Below, in pieces: positions 10,403-19,133 of a stretch of DNA of 64,000 nucleotides (positions are counted from its first letter, which is position 1; every line of letters starts with the position of its first letter). Both the position numbers and the translations under genes were made by a program. The notes under the pieces were generated by a model, which did not search any database, had not been told where the DNA came from, and was given only the letters and a program-made list of their open reading frames with translations. Source of the stretch: GCA-002697625 sp002697625. Its GTDB lineage: Bacteria > Bacteroidota > Bacteroidia > Flavobacteriales > BACL11. The DNA lies in NCBI GenBank assembly GCA_964004625.1, contig CAXFOB010000016.1, forward strand, positions 1 to 64,000, written 5' to 3'.

Positions 10403-12037
10403 TTATTTAATTACCTTAAATTCTACTCTCCTATTCTTTTCATGTGAGGAACTTGCTTTTTGAGACTCTCCAAAAGCTTTTACAGACAATCTTCCTTTAT
10501 TAACACCTTGACCTATTAAGTATTCATATACTGAATTAGCTCTTCTTTTTGAAAGTTTCATATTATATTTTTCAGTACCTCTTTCATCTGCATGTCCATT
10601 AATCTGTAAATTCTTTTCAGTATTATCAATTAAAAACTGAGCTACTTTATTTAAAATAATTTTAGAGTTTTCATCTAGATTATGTTTATTAAACTCAAAA
10701 TGAACTCTATCAGCCCATAATGGTAAATTATCCCAAGTTATTTCTGTTATAGTATCAATAAAAGAAGGTACTTTAACAAAAACCTTAATTGTATCCTGTT
10801 GAATAATCTCAATTGTATCTGGACAACCCATGTTTCTTAAAGAACCTTTTACAAACGGACATTTATCTAATTCATCTTGCAAACCATCTCCATCTGAATC
10901 AGGACATCCATTTAACTCTGGCACTCCAGGAATATCTGGACACCTATCATATTTATCAATAATTCCATCGGAATCTCTATCAGGACATCCATTATTTAGT
11001 GCAAGTCCAGGAAAATCTGGGCATTCATCTTCCCAATCTTGAATACCATCTTTGTCTCTATCAGGACATCCATTTAATTCTGGAGCTCCAGGAATCTTAG
11101 GACATCCATCATCTTTATCCAATACACCATCCTTGTCAGAATCTTTTTCTTTTGGCTTTAACTTATAAGTCATCACTATTCCATGAGAACCATATGAAGG
11201 AATACTCATCTTAGTTGCGGTAATATCATAGGAATAACCCAAATCATAATTTAAGAAACTTAATCCTAACATTGCTATAAAAGCATCATTTGTTCTATAA
11301 GAAAATCCACCCCAAACAGTATTGTTTATAGAAGTCTTTAGATTTAGGTCCATTTGAACATTAGAAGCTCCGATCTTCTTAATTAATAAAGAAGGAGAGA
11401 ATTCCAATCCTTTTGAAGACTGTATGTTATATTCAGCATTTAAATAGTAATGATTGACTAAAGTGTTTTCTACTCCTGTATTACTAAGATTTAAGTCTGA
11501 ATTCAAAACATTAATAACTGAAGCTCCTATATTAAATTTATCTGAAAAATAGTTTACACCTATTGAAGCTGAATTTGCAACCACCTTATCTATTACACCA
11601 CCATTCATTGCTGGATCAATAACACCATCATTTTCTAATATAATTTCTGAATTATCAATTTTATATTGTAAGATATTTGCAGAAGCTCCAACAGAAATTT
11701 TGTTAGAAGATTCGATTGGAAGTAAATAAGAACCGCTTATTGTCCCACTTAACTTTGAAATAGGTCCAGTATTATCATTTACAATTCTAACACCTCTTCC
11801 AAATTTTTCATGCTCAACATTATAATAAGAAACAGATTGTGTTTTAGGAGCTCCATCAAATCCAGTCCATTGATCTCTAATCATGAATCCTAGTTGATTA
11901 TCTGATTTAGTAGAAATTAAAGATGGATTTATTACTATATCATTTAACATGTATAGAGAATAATGTGGCATTTGCTGTGCGGTTACTAATAAAGGTAAAG
12001 ATAGTAGAAACAGAGTGTATATTAGTTTTTTCATCAT
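10403..12037 (-). CDS. PorP/SprF-TSP3-OmpA fusion protein
   Basis: A 544-residue protein with three parts. Residues 1-21 are a signal peptide. Residues ~22-295 are a PorP/SprF-type barrel (QQMPHYSLYMLNDIVINPS at the start). Residues 299-407 hold four thrombospondin type-3-like calcium-binding repeats (DxDxDG...D...CP). Residues ~440-544 are an OmpA C-terminal peptidoglycan-binding domain (GHADERGT, LSKRRANSV, NRRVEF). Its start overlaps the stop of the upstream repeat protein by 4 nt (ATGA), so it is the coupled partner of that secreted protein. Inference: the fusion could hold the cargo-specific SprF channel on the cell wall. The start could also be the second Met at 12034. It ends 5 nt from the convergent SprF-like gene. 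Confidence 0.9.
   Translation of the reverse strand: MMKKLIYTLFLLSLPLLVTAQQMPHYSLYMLNDIVINPSLISTKSDNQLGFMIRDQWTGFDGAPKTQSVSYYNVEHEKFGRGVRIVNDNTGPISKLSGTISGSYLLPIESSNKISVGASANILQYKIDNSEIILENDGVIDPAMNGGVIDKVVANSASIGVNYFSDKFNIGASVINVLNSDLNLSNTGVENTLVNHYYLNAEYNIQSSKGLEFSPSLLIKKIGASNVQMDLNLKTSINNTVWGGFSYRTNDAFIAMLGLSFLNYDLGYSYDITATKMSIPSYGSHGIVMTYKLKPKEKDSDKDGVLDKDDGCPKIPGAPELNGCPDRDKDGIQDWEDECPDFPGLALNNGCPDRDSDGIIDKYDRCPDIPGVPELNGCPDSDGDGLQDELDKCPFVKGSLRNMGCPDTIEIIQQDTIKVFVKVPSFIDTITEITWDNLPLWADRVHFEFNKHNLDENSKIILNKVAQFLIDNTEKNLQINGHADERGTEKYNMKLSKRRANSVYEYLIGQGVNKGRLSVKAFGESQKASSSHEKNRRVEFKVIK
10817..11143 (-). repeat. Four TSP3-like calcium-binding repeats
   Basis: About 27-residue units of the type DxDxDGIxDxxDxCPxxPG...NGCP, repeated four times between the barrel and the OmpA domain of the fusion gene. 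The Asp pattern is that of calcium-binding thrombospondin type-3 linkers common in Bacteroidota OmpA proteins. Confidence 0.9.
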
Positions 12038-15000
12038 CTTTTAATTGTTACGGTACCATTAAACACTTTCCCAGAATCTTTTAACTCAATTACATAATAG
12101 TATGTTGCGATTGGTAAATCAACGCCATTTCTTTTTCCATCCCATGGGACAGAATAGCCCTCAGAGAAAAACACCTTTTGTCCCCATCTATTATGAACAT
12201 GAACGACAACATCAGGGAAATTATACAAACCATATATAGCCCATTCATCATGAATACCATCATTATTTGGAGTAAATCCTGATGGAATTTCTATACAACC
12301 ATCATAGCCGTCAAAACCAACTTCAATTGTTTCTGTTAGATATACACATGAGTTTGCGTCTCTAACTTCTAAAGTATAAAACCCTTTTGATAAATTATTT
12401 AACTCAGAACTATAATCTCCATTTGACCATAAATAAGCATAAGGCATTGTCCCTCCCGACACATTTGCTGAAATAGAACCGTCATTATTTTCTTCACAAC
12501 TAGCATCGAATGCTAAACAGTTAATTATTACTTCCTCAGGTTGAAAAATTTCAACTGAGAATGTTGCTGAACAATTATTTACATCCTGCACTAACACAGA
12601 ATATAATCCAGCTTCTAAATTTTCAATAGTTGAAGAAGAGGCTCCATTACTCCAAGAATAAAAATATGGAGGAGTATTTCCACTTAGGATAAAATCAATA
12701 GAGGCAGTTGATTCTCCATAACATTTTACATCTAAAGTATTAAACACATCTAAGTATGCTAAGGGCTCAGAAATAGTATAGTTTTCTGAAATAACACAAT
12801 TATTTGCATCTATAACATCAACTGTATAAATTCCTGCTAAAATATTATTTAAATCTTCTGAAGTTTCTGAATTAGACCAATTATATGATAGTCCTCCGGT
12901 TCCACCAGAAACATTAATATCAATACTGCCTAACGCTGCTCCATTACAAACAGAATTTTGAATTGTTGATCCAATTACTAACTCTGTAGGTTCTGTAATG
13001 CTCGCAGTATCATAAATAATACAACCATTAGCATCAGTTAACTGAACAGTATAAGTTCCAGCAGATAAATTATTTAAATCTTCAGTTGTTTCATTATTAC
13101 TCCACAAGAAGGAATATCCAGAAACACCACCAAAAGGAGCAAAATCAATAGAACCATTATTGTTACCATAACAATCTATATTTGTATTAGATATAGAGGA
13201 TATTAATTCAGGTGCATCTTGTACATTAAATTGTAAAGTTTCCTCACAATTATATACATCAGAAACTACAACTGTATATTGACCTGCAGAAGCCAAAATA
13301 ATTGTGTTTGTATTTGTAGAAAACCCATTACTACAATCATAAGTATAAGGTGGTATACCACCTGTAGTGCTCAAAATATTTATTTCTCCTGTAGAATCTC
13401 CATGGCATTTTGTAAAAACAGGTGAAACATAAGATGAAATTATCTCGGAATTTTCAGATATATCAACAGTATTTGTTGTATCACATCCATTATCATCTAT
13501 TATAGTTACTGTATAGTTTCCAGCTAATAATCCACTAATATCCTCTGTTATTTCTGAGTTGCTCCACTGGAAATTATATGGAGGTGTCCCACCAGAAAGA
13601 CTTAAGTCGGCTTCACCTGTAGCATCTCCAAAACATAATATACTTGTTCCAAGTATATTAGATGTCAAGGGAAATTGAGGTTCTGTTATTATAAAATTAT
13701 TTGAAATCTGACATTGATTTAAATCTGTAATGACTACAGAATAGTTACCAGAAGGTATGTTGTATAAATCTTGACTTACTTCTAAATTACTCCATAAATA
13801 GGAATAAGGCGATATTCCACCGGTAATTTCTAAGTCAATAATTCCTGTATAATATCCTTTGCAAAGAATATTTGTTACTGAATCATTTAAAACTAACTCG
13901 TCTGGCTGATAAACATAAGTTGTATCTGAATAAAGACAACCATTTGAATCTGAAACATAATAAACATAATCAGATGCAATTAAAGAGTCTATATATGTAG
14001 AGTCAGATAAAACAGCATCCCATGAAATTGAATATGGAATTGTACCACCTTGGATATTTACATTAATGACTCCATCAGAAAACGAATTACAACTTACATC
14101 TTGTACACTAGATGTAGCAAATAAGGAATCTGGTTCCTGAATTGTAAAAATTGTATCTTTAGAACATGAATAATCATCTTCTATATGTAAAGTATATGTT
14201 CCATTATGTAAGTTTGCAATATCTTCATTATTAGAATTAAAACCATTAGGCCCATTCCAAAGAGTTATTAATGTTCCTGTTCCTCCATTTAGATTAACTG
14301 ATACTGATCCATTTCCATCATTATAACAAGTATTATTTAATACAAGGAATGAATCAAGTGTTATAGGGATTGGTTCTGAAACAATAAACTCAAAAGTATC
14401 TCTACAAAGTCTTGAATCAATTAACTCAAGAGTAAAAGTATCTGCACAAAGATCTGAAATCAAATTTGATGTATTTATACCATTACTCCAATTATAAAGA
14501 AAGGGAGCGCTTTCTGGATTTAAAATATTTACTTCAATTTGACCACTACAAGAATTAAAACAGCTGTCATTTACAATAGTTGTTTGTAACACAAAAGAAT
14601 CTCTCTCATATAAGATAATAGATTCTGTTTCTGAACAATTGTTAGCGTCTATAAAAGTTATTGAATATAAATCTGGACATAATCCTGTTAGCATTGTCGT
14701 GTTAGTATCAATGATAGAGGCATTTAACTGCCAAATTATATTATAAGGAGTTGAACCTCCACTTATGGAAACCTCAATTGCTCCATCACAAACCTGATAG
14801 CATGCACTGTCAGTGATAACTGAACTTAATTTAAGTGTGTCTGGATTTTCAATAAATACTGTATTAGTAGTAAAACATCCATTGGAATCAGTGATTATCA
14901 CATTATGTGTTCCATAACATAAGTTAAAAGCAGTATCTGATGTTTGTCCGTCACCCCAAAGAAATGTAAAGGGATATATTCCGTCTTCAGGTATAACAAT

Positions 15001-15609
15001 AGCAGATGCGTCACATGAAGAAATACACGAAAGAGTATCAGAAATAACCTGAGAACTTACCTCAATTGGATCTATCAAGTTAAAAGTATCAATTCTAGAG
15101 CAATTATTGGAATCAGTTGTAGTCAATATATATTGGCCACTTGATAATCCAGACAAGTCTTCAGTACTAAATCCATTGTTCCAACTCCAAGAAAATGGAG
15201 AATCTCCTAAAGTTGTCACATCAATATTACCATCCGTTAATCCAAAACAAGTTGGATTTATTAAAGTTTTAAAAATTCCTAACTCTGAAGGTTCTTCAAT
15301 CTCATTTGAACGGAAATCAACAAGATTTCCTATATTATCTGTAATTGTAACACTATAATTTCCCGCACATAAACTATCTCTATTATTATCATTCGCTATA
15401 GCATTACCACTACTACCCCATTCAAAATAATAAGGTTGATTTCCTCCAAAAACAGTAATTGAAATTTCACCATCACAATTAGCATGACAAGATGAATTAG
15501 TCACGCAATATACTATTGAATCTGCATTTACTACATTTTTATTAGTAACACAATTTTGTGAAAATAATACTAATGGATATAATAAGACAAATATTAATAA
15601 ACTTCTCAT
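12034..15609 (-). CDS. Secreted SprB-like repeat protein with T9SS type-B sorting domain
   Basis: A 1191-residue predicted surface protein. A signal peptide (cleavage near LFSQ, residue 18) is followed by about 14 SprB-like repeats of ~75-80 residues from about residue 30 to 1105. Each repeat shows a Cys, a D/N-G-x-I core, a GG-x-PY-x-Y-x-W stretch, and an aG-x-Y-x-V-x-I-x-D-x-N-x-C ending. The C terminus (GFTPNNDGIHDEW, VHNRWGQKVF, WDGKRNG, GTVTIKR end) is a type-B gliding-motility-associated sorting domain. It is likely a motility or attachment adhesin; the ligand is unknown. The ATG at 15609 lies only 4 nt after a TATATTTG element, so its mRNA may be leaderless. It is the first gene of a two-gene operon with the SprF-OmpA fusion. 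Confidence 0.9.
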   Translation of the reverse strand: MRSLLIFVLLYPLVLFSQNCVTNKNVVNADSIVYCVTNSSCHANCDGEISITVFGGNQPYYFEWGSSGNAIANDNNRDSLCAGNYSVTITDNIGNLVDFRSNEIEEPSELGIFKTLINPTCFGLTDGNIDVTTLGDSPFSWSWNNGFSTEDLSGLSSGQYILTTTDSNNCSRIDTFNLIDPIEVSSQVISDTLSCISSCDASAIVIPEDGIYPFTFLWGDGQTSDTAFNLCYGTHNVIITDSNGCFTTNTVFIENPDTLKLSSVITDSACYQVCDGAIEVSISGGSTPYNIIWQLNASIIDTNTTMLTGLCPDLYSITFIDANNCSETESIILYERDSFVLQTTIVNDSCFNSCSGQIEVNILNPESAPFLYNWSNGINTSNLISDLCADTFTLELIDSRLCRDTFEFIVSEPIPITLDSFLVLNNTCYNDGNGSVSVNLNGGTGTLITLWNGPNGFNSNNEDIANLHNGTYTLHIEDDYSCSKDTIFTIQEPDSLFATSSVQDVSCNSFSDGVINVNIQGGTIPYSISWDAVLSDSTYIDSLIASDYVYYVSDSNGCLYSDTTYVYQPDELVLNDSVTNILCKGYYTGIIDLEITGGISPYSYLWSNLEVSQDLYNIPSGNYSVVITDLNQCQISNNFIITEPQFPLTSNILGTSILCFGDATGEADLSLSGGTPPYNFQWSNSEITEDISGLLAGNYTVTIIDDNGCDTTNTVDISENSEIISSYVSPVFTKCHGDSTGEINILSTTGGIPPYTYDCSNGFSTNTNTIILASAGQYTVVVSDVYNCEETLQFNVQDAPELISSISNTNIDCYGNNNGSIDFAPFGGVSGYSFLWSNNETTEDLNNLSAGTYTVQLTDANGCIIYDTASITEPTELVIGSTIQNSVCNGAALGSIDINVSGGTGGLSYNWSNSETSEDLNNILAGIYTVDVIDANNCVISENYTISEPLAYLDVFNTLDVKCYGESTASIDFILSGNTPPYFYSWSNGASSSTIENLEAGLYSVLVQDVNNCSATFSVEIFQPEEVIINCLAFDASCEENNDGSISANVSGGTMPYAYLWSNGDYSSELNNLSKGFYTLEVRDANSCVYLTETIEVGFDGYDGCIEIPSGFTPNNDGIHDEWAIYGLYNFPDVVVHVHNRWGQKVFFSEGYSVPWDGKRNGVDLPIATYYYVIELKDSGKVFNGTVTIKR

Positions 15610-15613
15610 GCAT

Positions 15614-15621
15614 CAAATATA
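15614..15621 (-). promoter_or_regulatory. -7 promoter element for the SprB-like/SprF-OmpA operon
   Basis: TATATTTG on the - strand, 4 nt before the ATG at 15609. It fits TAnnTTTG and predicts a transcript starting at or very near the start codon. Confidence 0.6.
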
Positions 15622-15749
15622 AATTAAATAATTGGTATAATATCTACTTATTCATATATTTAAAACATCATAAAAAAGTTGTAGAAAACTTAAGAAAGGT
15701 TCCGTAATTTTTTTCAGAAACATCAATGATTTCAAGGGTTTGTTTTTTG

Positions 15750-15757
15750 TATTTTTG
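15750..15757 (+). promoter_or_regulatory. -7 promoter element for the acetyltransferase
   Basis: TATTTTTG, followed after 5 nt by the ATG at 15763. This suggests a nearly leaderless mRNA. Confidence 0.6.
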
Positions 15758-15762
15758 CAGGT

Positions 15763-16242
15763 ATGATAACAATAATTCGACAAGGAGTAAAAGAAGACTT
15801 GCCTTCAGTTCTACAACTAATTAAAGAACTTGCACGATATGAAAATTCAGAACATGAAGTTACTATTACATTAGAAGATTTGGAAAAGGATGGGTTTGGA
15901 GATCATCCAAATTATCTATTTTTAGTTGCAGTACAGAATCAAGAAATTATAGGAATTTCTTTTTATTGGATAAGATACTCTACTTGGAAAGGTAAATTTC
16001 TCTTTTTAGAAGATTTTGTGATAAAAGAAGAATATAGAAATCAAGGTATTGGATCTAAATTGTTTGAAGAAACAATAAAAATTTGTAAATCAAAAGGTAT
16101 GAACGGCATGTTCTGGCAAGTTCTAGATTGGAATGAACGAGCAATTAAATTCTATAAAAAGTATGATGCTGATATTAGTTCAAAATGGTTAAATGGTAAA
16201 CTAACAAAAAAACAAATTGAACAAATTTCTTCAAATAAATAA
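15763..16242 (+). CDS. GNAT N-acetyltransferase, diamine acetyltransferase-like
   Basis: A 159-residue single-domain GNAT enzyme that would transfer an acetyl group from acetyl-CoA to an amine. The acetyl-CoA loop is seen as EEYRNQGIGSKLF (about residues 90-102), and FLEDFVIKEEYR is the usual strand before it. The pattern IRxGVxEDLPxVLxLIKELARYE, the segment WQVLDWNERAIKFYKK and the overall length resemble spermidine/spermine N1-acetyltransferase-like proteins, so a polyamine or similar small amine is the likely substrate; this is not proven by sequence alone. It stands alone between diverging and converging neighbours. Confidence 0.85.
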   Translation: MITIIRQGVKEDLPSVLQLIKELARYENSEHEVTITLEDLEKDGFGDHPNYLFLVAVQNQEIIGISFYWIRYSTWKGKFLFLEDFVIKEEYRNQGIGSKLFEETIKICKSKGMNGMFWQVLDWNERAIKFYKKYDADISSKWLNGKLTKKQIEQISSNK

Positions 16243-16336
16243 TACTGTACACATCAATATATTATCATTATTTTTATAGTTTAGTGATGGAAGAATAACT
16301 TGGTTATTTGCAGATGAAATAAAAATATATATTTCA

Positions 16337-18139
16337 TTATGTATTTTTTTTCAAACATAAAATTATTTTTTGGCATTTACTTTCACCTACTAAATGAATG
16401 ATCTCATCTGCAGACGCTTGTTTAATCTTTTCAATACTACCAAAATGAGAAAGGAGTTTTTGGGTTGTTTTTTCACCTATTCCATCTATTTTATCTAATG
16501 AATTTTTAAAAATATTTCTACTTCTTTTATTTCTATGATGTGTTATTGCAAATCGGTGAGCTTCATTTCGGATTTGTTGTATTAATTTTAAACTCTCTGA
16601 TCGTTTATCTAAATACACAGGAATAGGATCGTCTAAAAAGAAAATCTGTTCTAGTTTTTTCGCTATTCCTATAATGTCTATTTTACCTAATAATCCTAGT
16701 TTATTTAAACTTTTTGCTGCAGAGGATAACTGACCCTTACCACCATCTATAATAATAAGTTGTGGTAACTCTTTTTGTTCTTCTAACAAACGCTTGTATC
16801 TTCTGTATACTACTTCTTCCATAGATTTAAAATCATCAGGACCAACTACAGTTTTGATATTAAAATGACGATAATCTTTTTTAGATGGTTTTGCATTTTT
16901 AAACACAACACAAGCAGCAACCGCATCTACTCCTTGAAAGTTTGAATTATCAAAACACTCTATATGCCTTGGTCTTTCTATTAACTTTAAATCTACTTGC
17001 AATTGATTAATTATTCTCTTATCTGAAGATTTTTCTCTCAACTGCTCCTTTTTCTTTAACTTATCAAACTGCATGTATTTTGCATTTCTCCTGGAAAGTT
17101 CAATCAACTTAAATTTATCTCCTATTTTAGGAATTATAATCTTAGTATTTTCCCATAAATTATCTATCCGAATAGAACTATAAATTTCTTTTGAGTTAGA
17201 ACTGAATCGTTGTCTAATATCAGTTATAGCATAAATCAACAATTCTTCGTCTGTTTCCTGTAATTGTTTCTTTAATTCTATTGTATGGGTTTGTATTATT
17301 GCTCCATTAGATATTTTTAGGTAATTTACAAAAGCAGATTTCTCATCTGAAACAATTGTAAATACATCTACATTATTTATTTTAGTACTCACAATAGTGG
17401 ACTTTGCCTGATAATTATTTAACAAATTTAATTTCTCTTTTACAGATTGAGCTTTTTCGAACTCCAAATTTTTTGAGTGATAGTGCATTCTATCTTTTAA
17501 AATTGAGCTAACTGATTTAATATCTCCTTTCAATATTTGTTTTATATGATTGATTCCAATTTCGTAACTTTCTTCTGATTGGAATCCCTCACAAGGAGCC
17601 AAACAATTTCCTATATGATATTCCAAACAAAGTTTAAATTTCCTATTGTCTATATTTTCTTTCTTCAGGTTAAAATTACAATTTCGTAAAGGATACAACT
17701 GATGTACAAAATCTAATAAAGTTCTCACTAGTTTAACGGATGTATACGGTCCAAAATAAACCGATCCATCTTTAACTACTTTTCTGGTAGAAAACACTCG
17801 AGGAAATGACTCATTTTTAATACAAATAAAAGGATAACTTTTATCATCCTTTAGCATAACATTATACTTTGGTTGGTATTTTTTAATCAGGTTATTTTCC
17901 AATAATAAAGCATCCATTTCAGTAGGTACAACAAAATATTTGAGATGCTTAATCTTGGACACCAATAATCTCGTTTTAGCGTGTTCATGTTTTTTAGAAA
18001 AATAAGAAGAAACCCTCTTTTTTAAATCTTTTGCCTTTCCTACATAAAGTATTTTGTTAGTGGCATCAAAAAATTGATACACACCTGCCTTTTTGGGTAA
18101 GTTGTGTATAGTATCTTTTATTTCTTCAGACGGCTTCAA
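16337..18139 (-). CDS. uvrC: Excinuclease ABC subunit C
   Basis: UvrC makes the two incisions around a DNA lesion in nucleotide excision repair after UvrA and UvrB have found it. The 600 residues show the full domain order: an N-terminal GIY-YIG nuclease (KAGVYQF, LYVGKAKDLKKRV, about 17-95), a Cys-containing central region, a UVR motif that binds UvrB (about 200-235), an RNase H-like nuclease (HIECFDNSNFQG near 393, IIDGGKGQL), and C-terminal helix-hairpin-helix motifs (IDGIGEKTTQKLL near 553). Length is normal. It begins 13 nt after a small ORF that may be in the same transcript. The 3' end faces the acetyltransferase gene. Confidence 0.96.
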   Translation of the reverse strand: MKPSEEIKDTIHNLPKKAGVYQFFDATNKILYVGKAKDLKKRVSSYFSKKHEHAKTRLLVSKIKHLKYFVVPTEMDALLLENNLIKKYQPKYNVMLKDDKSYPFICIKNESFPRVFSTRKVVKDGSVYFGPYTSVKLVRTLLDFVHQLYPLRNCNFNLKKENIDNRKFKLCLEYHIGNCLAPCEGFQSEESYEIGINHIKQILKGDIKSVSSILKDRMHYHSKNLEFEKAQSVKEKLNLLNNYQAKSTIVSTKINNVDVFTIVSDEKSAFVNYLKISNGAIIQTHTIELKKQLQETDEELLIYAITDIRQRFSSNSKEIYSSIRIDNLWENTKIIIPKIGDKFKLIELSRRNAKYMQFDKLKKKEQLREKSSDKRIINQLQVDLKLIERPRHIECFDNSNFQGVDAVAACVVFKNAKPSKKDYRHFNIKTVVGPDDFKSMEEVVYRRYKRLLEEQKELPQLIIIDGGKGQLSSAAKSLNKLGLLGKIDIIGIAKKLEQIFFLDDPIPVYLDKRSESLKLIQQIRNEAHRFAITHHRNKRSRNIFKNSLDKIDGIGEKTTQKLLSHFGSIEKIKQASADEIIHLVGESKCQKIILCLKKNT

Positions 18140-18152
18140 TTTTGTAAAAAAA

Positions 18153-18308
18153 CTACTTTTTTATACAAGACTCAATCTCAAATCTTGTAATATCAACTAT
18201 AGATCTCAGATTGTTGAAAAAATCACCATCCAAAAAATCAACTGAAAATTGAACAAATATCAGATAAGAATTACAAATCAGAATAAAAAACAAAAAGTAT
18301 TTCTTCAT
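18153..18308 (-). CDS. Hypothetical 51-residue protein with N-terminal hydrophobic segment
   Basis: An ATG ORF of 51 codons fills the space between uvrC and the divergent sulfotransferase gene. It starts MKKYFLFFILICNSYLIF, a Lys-Lys plus hydrophobic run like a signal peptide or membrane anchor. A soluble tail of about 30 residues with acidic and aromatic residues ends CIKK. A TATATTTA element (close to TAnnTTTG) lies shortly upstream on the same strand, and uvrC starts 13 nt after its stop. I do not recognise a family. The signal-like start, promoter and tight spacing support a real gene, but the short length leaves doubt. Confidence 0.45.
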   Translation of the reverse strand: MKKYFLFFILICNSYLIFVQFSVDFLDGDFFNNLRSIVDITRFEIESCIKK

Positions 18309-18323
18309 AGTGTGTAAATATAG

Positions 18324-18331
18324 TATTTTTG
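18324..18331 (+). promoter_or_regulatory. -7 promoter element for the sulfotransferase gene
   Basis: TATTTTTG, 23 nt before the ATG at 18355. It sits beside a reverse-oriented TATATTTA for the small ORF and uvrC, so the two promoters are crammed into about 46 bp. Confidence 0.55.
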
Positions 18332-18354
18332 AAAATATTAATTTTTAAATAATA

Positions 18355-19131
18355 ATGATAATTAGTCACAAATATAAGTTTCTGTTTATAGGATTATCAT
18401 TTTCAGCTTCTTCAGCAATTACAAAGGAGTTGCATAAAGAATATGAAGGTAAACCATATTTAAGAAAGCACTCATTATATCATGAGTTTCTGAAAGTTGC
18501 TACTGAAGAAGAAAAAAAGTACTTTATTTTTTCTGTACTTAGGAACCCTATGGAAATTGCAGTAACCGTTTACGAAAAAATGAAAGCCAATGCAAAAGGG
18601 AATTTTACAAACCCAAATTTATTTACAGAAAATGGAGGTCATATAAACAAGAAACAAAGAGATAGGTTTAATTTTATACACAACAATAATGCTAGCTTTC
18701 AAGAATATTTTAAAAAGTTTTTCAATAAACCATTTGATAATTTCGCTAGATTAACCCTAGACAATTGTGACTATGTAATTAGATACGAGAATATTTCTGA
18801 AGACTATAAAATTGCACTTGTAAAAGCTGGAATAGAAAATCCAAAGGGATTACCTGTTGTAAACAAAACATCTGGCAAGAAAAAAGATTTAAACGAATAT
18901 TATACAGAAGACATTCAAAATCTTGCATTGTTCGTTTTTGGTCCGTTTCTAGAAAAATATAAATACGATATACCAAGGCATTGGAAATTTCAGAAAATTC
19001 CTTTTTCTGCTTATTTTTTATTTAATGTTGGAGGTTTTATAAGAAAGTGGAAATGGAAACTTAGGAAACATTCAGACAGAAAAAGTATAGAAGGAACTAT
19101 ATATGGAGATATGCAAAGGGATGAAGTCTAA
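18355..19131 (+). CDS. Sulfotransferase family protein
   Basis: A 258-residue protein that looks like a PAPS-dependent sulfotransferase (Sulfotransfer_2-like). The N-terminal KFLFIGLSFSASSAI sits where the 5'-phosphosulfate loop should be, and FSVLRNPMEIAVTVYEK (about residues 57-73) matches the 3'-phosphate-binding RNP region; YVIRYENI is the usual following strand. The P-loop is atypical, lacking the usual K-x-G-x-T/S. The substrate cannot be told from sequence; sugars of surface polysaccharides are the usual targets in this family, but no glycan genes are nearby. A Trp/Lys-rich basic tail (about 225-258) could touch the membrane. Convergent with lspA, 2 nt apart. Confidence 0.7.
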   Translation: MIISHKYKFLFIGLSFSASSAITKELHKEYEGKPYLRKHSLYHEFLKVATEEEKKYFIFSVLRNPMEIAVTVYEKMKANAKGNFTNPNLFTENGGHINKKQRDRFNFIHNNNASFQEYFKKFFNKPFDNFARLTLDNCDYVIRYENISEDYKIALVKAGIENPKGLPVVNKTSGKKKDLNEYYTEDIQNLALFVFGPFLEKYKYDIPRHWKFQKIPFSAYFLFNVGGFIRKWKWKLRKHSDRKSIEGTIYGDMQRDEV

Positions 19132-19133
19132 AC

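Noticed and set aside
16314..16338. Bidirectional terminator between the acetyltransferase gene and uvrC
   Set aside because: ATGAAAT/ATTTCAT arms exist but are pure A/T plus one G/C pair with a long A-rich loop; too weak to call.
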